Source: Maylandia zebra
Taxonomy: Eukaryota; Chordata; Actinopteri; Cichliformes; Cichlidae
DNA length: 64,000 nt
Direction: 5' to 3'
Assembly: GCF_041146795.1 (NCBI RefSeq)
Contig: NC_135182.1
Span: forward strand, 34,082,509-34,146,508
Shown here piece by piece: positions 59,516 to 64,000 of the stretch (position 1 is the stretch's first letter; the number at the start of each line of letters is the position of its first letter). A program made the translations under genes and the position numbers. The notes below the pieces were generated by a model, which saw only the letters and a program-made list of their open reading frames with translations, was not told the origin of the DNA and searched no databases.

Positions 59516-60931
59516 AAATTAAATTTTAAATTCTACTGCCCCAGTCTGTTATTTAGCACCTTTACCCGTTTCAGCTTTATAATGTGGCTTTAGTCAAATC
59601 AGTGTTCTTTTTCTAAACTTTGACTGATTACACACATTTATACTGAAACAGACTTTTGGTCGTTGAACTACAGATATATAATCAGATCAGTTGTGAAACT
59701 AAAAGCAGTTTGAATTGATAAGACTGACCAAAAGGCAGAATTTGTTTTTGTAGTGTATCCATTTAGTGTTTTCAGTTATAGTTCTGAGTTAACAAAGTTA
59801 CTAATTTGATACATTAATGATAAAAATCTCTCATTTCGAAATGTGTTTCAGTAAGTTTTAGTGGTGCTTTACCGCCTGTTGTGGCTTTTCAGAGTCACAA
59901 CATCTGAAAAGTCATCCAACCGTGACCCACTCCCACTGAGTCAAAGCCTGCTGTAATCAACTTCAGCAGCGAGTGGATAGAGATGTGGGAGTGCGAGTGT
60001 CAGTACACAAATATGCTTGTGAATGTGGATGCGTGTGCTACTTTGTGTTGAGGCATTTGAAGTGGGGCTCCTCCTGTGGCTGCTCTCTGAATACATTAGC
60101 TGGTTAAAGTGGCTAAAAGGAAGCATCCTCATGAGCAATGCAGTATGAGTGTGTGTAAATCTGTGTGTGTGTGTGCGTTGTTGGTTATAATGGTATTGTG
60201 CTATTATTAGTTGTGAGTGGGTTTTTGTCTGTGTACATGTGTAGACAGCGGTACAACAAACAGTTCGGAGATAACTCTAAATAGGACAGCAAGATTGTGT
60301 TAACATGTCCACTTCTTTAAAAATTATATTTATATATATTGTTCAAACTTTTTTTTTTACATAAACTGCTGTATTTGTAGTAGGTGATCAAAGCGTGGTA
60401 GAGTAGCTGACACTGAAAAAAGGAGATCATCCTATGACAGATGTTCAGGAGTCGCTGCCCAGAACAAAAAAAATTGTATTTCTCTGTATGAATCTCTCTG
60501 TGATTTATGAAGGAAGTGGATTAATAATGAGCTCTGCAATGCACACAGTCTCTGACATTTGAAGTCTTCAGCAAAGACTTGATCTATAAATACTAATTAG
60601 CTCCTTCCAGCTTAAAGAAGTGTGTGAAAGATGAGACTGACTGACTGTAATCCTTCTGAGATCTGTGTTTCAAACCAAGAACAGGGTGATTTGGGCGCTT
60701 GTTGTCAGTTACCTGTTTTTCTTGATGTGTAAACATTTTCTGTGCCCTAGTTACATAATACATGCTGACTCGAAGTAGGTTTTGCATGTGAAGAAAAAAG
60801 TAAATGTTGAATGGTGGAAAGACTTGAGGAAGGGCTATGGGGCTGGGTTGCATTCGATGATGCACCAACTATATTAGTTACTTTAAGAATATTTTGTACA
60901 GTACTGAATCTGTTAGCAAACTGAAAAGCAT

Positions 60932-61080
60932 ACAGGTCCACAAGTATCTAAACAATTACACATTTGTATTTTTTAGCTCTGTATGCCACCATGCTGGATT
61001 TTAAATAAAGCCATCACCTTGTGATGAAATGCAAATCTTCAGTTTTTAATCAAGGGTTTTAACAAGTTTTTAGGAATTAC
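60932..61080. mobile_element. Terminal part of a Tc1-like element
   Basis: aggtccacaagtatctaaac with tagctctgtatgccaccatg and tttttaggaattac is the decayed end of a common teleost Tc1-like family, related to the end seen at 33840-33995. Confidence 0.6.
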
Positions 61081-61084
61081 ATTT

Positions 61085-61290
61085 TTAATTACAGAGTATC
61101 AACCAAAGATCCAGGAATCAAAATCATTGCATAAAAGTTATAATTTAAACTTTTAATAAAGTATTTGATTTCCAAGCAAAACATGGCTTAGTACTTGTTG
61201 GAGAAGTCCTTGTTGGTGATCACAGCGATAAGACGTTTCTTTAAGTTTGCACCTACAAGAAAGAGAAGTTGGATTCTATCTCATTTCTTT
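61085..61290 (-). mobile_element. C-terminal end of a Tc1-like transposase and 3' flank
   Basis: The complement of about 61193-61255 reads LKKRLIAVITNKDFSNKY followed by TAA. This aligns with the C-terminus of the Tc1-like transposases here ([17 protein letters not shown] then stop). Beyond the stop, gccatgttttgcttgg and atcaaatacttta are typical of that family's terminal region. The rest of the element is missing. Confidence 0.7.
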
Positions 61291-64000
61291 TTACTGAAAT
61301 GCTTTAATTCAATAGAAGAAATGTAAAAACATCACATTGTTTAAAAATTGTCCTACATCTTACTTGTTCAGTTTTTTTCAACAGCAGTGGTGGAAATGTT
61401 CTGGACAGTGTGAACAGTGTACATTGGCTCTTACCATTAACACGCTACCAGAGATCACGAGCATGCTTCTATCATAAAATATCAAATGTTGTTAACATGT
61501 CAACAAGCTGAACCGTGAGCGAGCAGAAGGCTCAGAGGACTGTGTTACAGCACGTATACTTCGGTGGATATGAAATACAAACGGGAGCCTGTGTATTTGG
61601 GATACAAAGTAGACTCTCTGTCCTAAAGCGCACAGTGACCTTGTACCAGTCAGCCCTTGGAGGGTTCAAAGTTCATTCATACAATGCTAAATGTTCTGCA
61701 CCTCCACTTATTGTTACTGACCAATTAAAGGGACTAACTCTCTCTAACTCTCCCAGATGCTCACTCCTGGGTCTCTCAAGTGGCTTTGCTTCTTCAGTCA
61801 ATAGTCAGACGTGTCAAGTACAGACACACACTCTCTCACCTTTTGCTGCATCTCGATTGGGCTTCTCTTCTCCTCATCAGCTTTCTGTCCATGAATGACC
61901 CACAGGGTCTCGTTAAAGCACAAAAGGAGACCACATATCAAGGTTGTTTATTCTTGAGTCTCTCTTAAAAGAAGCAGTGTTCACTTCTTGTTTATAAAAT
62001 ACTAATATTTTTCTACTTTGTCACCCACTGAATGTCCTGAATTATCGGTACCATCCCAGTAGGCTTCAGCAGATGTTATTGCCCCTATATCTGACATGTA
62101 ATAAGGTATTCCCTAAATTTGTCAAACTGCGGCACAGAAACAGAAAAAGATAAAATAACTGTCTCAACATATAAAGAACTGAATGACTGATGGATTTAGC
62201 TTGGAGTGAGTTCCATGCATAGACACGATTTCTCACTGTCTTTCAGTCCACAGTACAGGAAGTTGGGGATATGAGTGCATGTGGGAGTGTGTGGTGTAGA
62301 ACAGGATCCCAAAATAATACCCCAACAACCTCTATAACAGTGAACAGTCCACTCATTTTGTGCCATCGACGTACACAACAGACTAGGTTTACTGGGGGGG
62401 GTTTAATGTCCACTCCCAAAGTCTTACAGGGGAGACTGTCCTTTGGATTTACACTGCAGGCTCTTACACGGGTTAACAAGCACACTGTCAGAGCCTTCAG
62501 CAGCTCCAGTCACCTTATTGTGTTGTGTACCTGTTCTATCAGTTTAGTGTCAGAGCTCTGCAGTGGCAGCCAGGCAGTGAACGACAACAGCATTGGACAT
62601 GTCTGCTCTCTGCTGCTGTCTGTGTTTAGTCAGACCAAGTGCTGACTTAACAAGCATGTGATGTAAAGTGGTCTATAAAGGTCTTTAACTCCATTTGTTG
62701 TCATCTGAAAAGATGGTGCGTCCGGAGTGGCCAGACAAAGCGTAGGCCCTGCCTGTAGACACTGATGAACTGTAGCTGAAGTGGAAGCAAAGATTTGTGC
62801 AAATAATCAGAAAACAGTCACTGGAAGATAAAGTGAGGCACAAGTTGGCTCTAAATTTCAAAGTCAAAGCAGCAGTTGTATAATGAGCAGCCTGGCCTTT
62901 CTTAAGGTGAAAAAGCCGAGGGAATCCAGAGTGGTGACGAGTTCAGTGCTGCATGAGCCACGATGTCATCCATCGTGAGCGGCCAGAGCCTCCACCTCCT
63001 CCTTTCAGACTGTAGCAGAGTTGCTTTTGCATAGTGACACCTCCAGTATAGGTTTTTCAAACAAAAGGCTGTGGCCTCAGTATACCACTCTATGCACTCA
63101 ATTAATGCAGAGCTATTCACCCGCAGCAGTGCTAATTAAGTTTCAGCTGAGCTGAGTAGGTGCAGAGAGAGGGGGGGGGATACCTGGGAGTTTATTTCAC
63201 ACTTCCAGGTTTTACCAGCGAGATATCAAATCACATTTACATGCAGCAAAGAATGATCCAGGGTACTGAAATCCTTGATTAGTGGACACAAGTGGATTGA
63301 CTACAGAAGCTTAGAGCATGATTTTAACACGTGCCTGGTTCTTCATTCTGCTTTTCTTTCGTCTTTTTTGTATGTTTAAAAAGACGACTGGGAACAGTTG
63401 GCTAATTCGATGGATGTCATTTCTGTTTGCTGTCCTTTCTTTACTTTCCTGTTCACATCGCTCCTTACGCCGACATATTTTCCCTTCATAGTCTGCTTAC
63501 CTGATATATCCCGAGGCCCTCAGTTGCTCAGTTTTTATATTTTAGCCGATTTTAAACCAACCATTTGAACCCACAGGGTTTAATTTACATTCCCCTCCCA
63601 CTGATGGTGGTGCATATTTTGAGTACCTGTGCAGATCACTGGAGGAACAGAGTTAATTGCTTTCTCTAGGTGAAGCCAAGAAAAGTAAGCACCAGTCCAA
63701 CAAACTTTTTAATCGACTGCAGAGTTCACTTGCAATATTAAATCTAATGAATCTCAGAGTAATTTGCAGTTCAGCCAATTTTCTTTTGTAAGAGAAAAAT
63801 CGAGAACAAAGGAAGAGAAACGTATATGATCAAAGTATGTAAATGTACCCGTACTATTTTTTTGTGAGTCGTCTTTAATAGTTGCTGCTCTTATCCTGTT
63901 TCTCCTCATAGTTGTGTGATAGCTTAATTAAGGTTTTTTTGTTTTCTTATTCTGCCACTGAGAAACTTCCTAGTCTGTATTGACATCTTAATTGGACCCA

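Larger units (their letters stand above)
56884..64000 (+). other. Right end of window: ube2f intron (presumed)
   Basis: No exon encoding the expected UBE2F C-terminus was found here. Recognised contents are a probable DNA-transposon scrap (58585-58700), a teleost repeat (59210-59515) and two Tc1-like ends (60932-61255). Stretches 56884-58584, 58701-59209, 59516-60931 and 61291-64000 show nothing I can name. The frames at 61515-61898 and 62271-62645 have no domain features. Confidence 0.5.

Noticed and set aside
61193-61275. Apparent terminal coding exon on the minus strand (acceptor-like ttcttgtag, 20 codons, stop, attaaa)
   Set aside because: The encoded end aligns with the C-terminus of the Tc1-like transposases in this window and the 3' flank matches the same element type.
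61515-62645. Open frames of 127 and 124 residues
   Set aside because: No domain, no splice support, and neither resembles the missing UBE2F C-terminus.

Overview
The window is ordinary vertebrate nuclear DNA: AT-rich, spliced genes with GT-AG introns, long TE-filled introns and many microsatellites. The repeat types (Tc1-like elements, several hAT families, L2- and RTE-like LINEs, an endogenous retrovirus remnant) and the gene content point to a ray-finned fish, probably a percomorph such as a cichlid. The species itself cannot be fixed from the sequence.

Layout. (1) About 1.9-8.8 kb: two tandem, same-strand genes for class I SAM-dependent methyltransferases of the type annotated in fish as 'putative methyltransferase DDB_G0268948-like'. 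Both have six coding exons with matching phases (272 and 275 aa). (2) About 8.8-18.5 kb: intergenic, with a long GATA microsatellite, a decayed Tc1 fragment and a young, one-end-truncated Tc1-like transposon (16.36-17.87 kb). (3) About 18.6 kb to beyond the right edge: ube2f, the NEDD8-conjugating E2. A probable noncoding first exon ends at 18671. Nine coding exons run from 21552 to 56883 and encode 168 codons including the catalytic cysteine. The last short coding exon was not found and is probably to the right of the window.

The ube2f introns hold most of the mobile DNA. There are four hAT-type elements with perfect 8-bp target duplications, a nearly full-length Tc1-like element inserted in an older Tc1 relic, an antisense L2-like LINE carrying a nested hAT, an RTE-like LINE fragment, an antisense ERV remnant (3' LTR, env pieces and the integrase C-terminus) whose LTR carries another hAT with a LINE tail inside it, and several older DNA-transposon relics. 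None of them disrupts a coding exon or a canonical splice site that I read.

I see no convincing new biological system. The best second looks are the two young Tc1-like copies that share the same one-base frameshift, the nested insertions whose order can be read from their target duplications, and the tandem methyltransferase pair.
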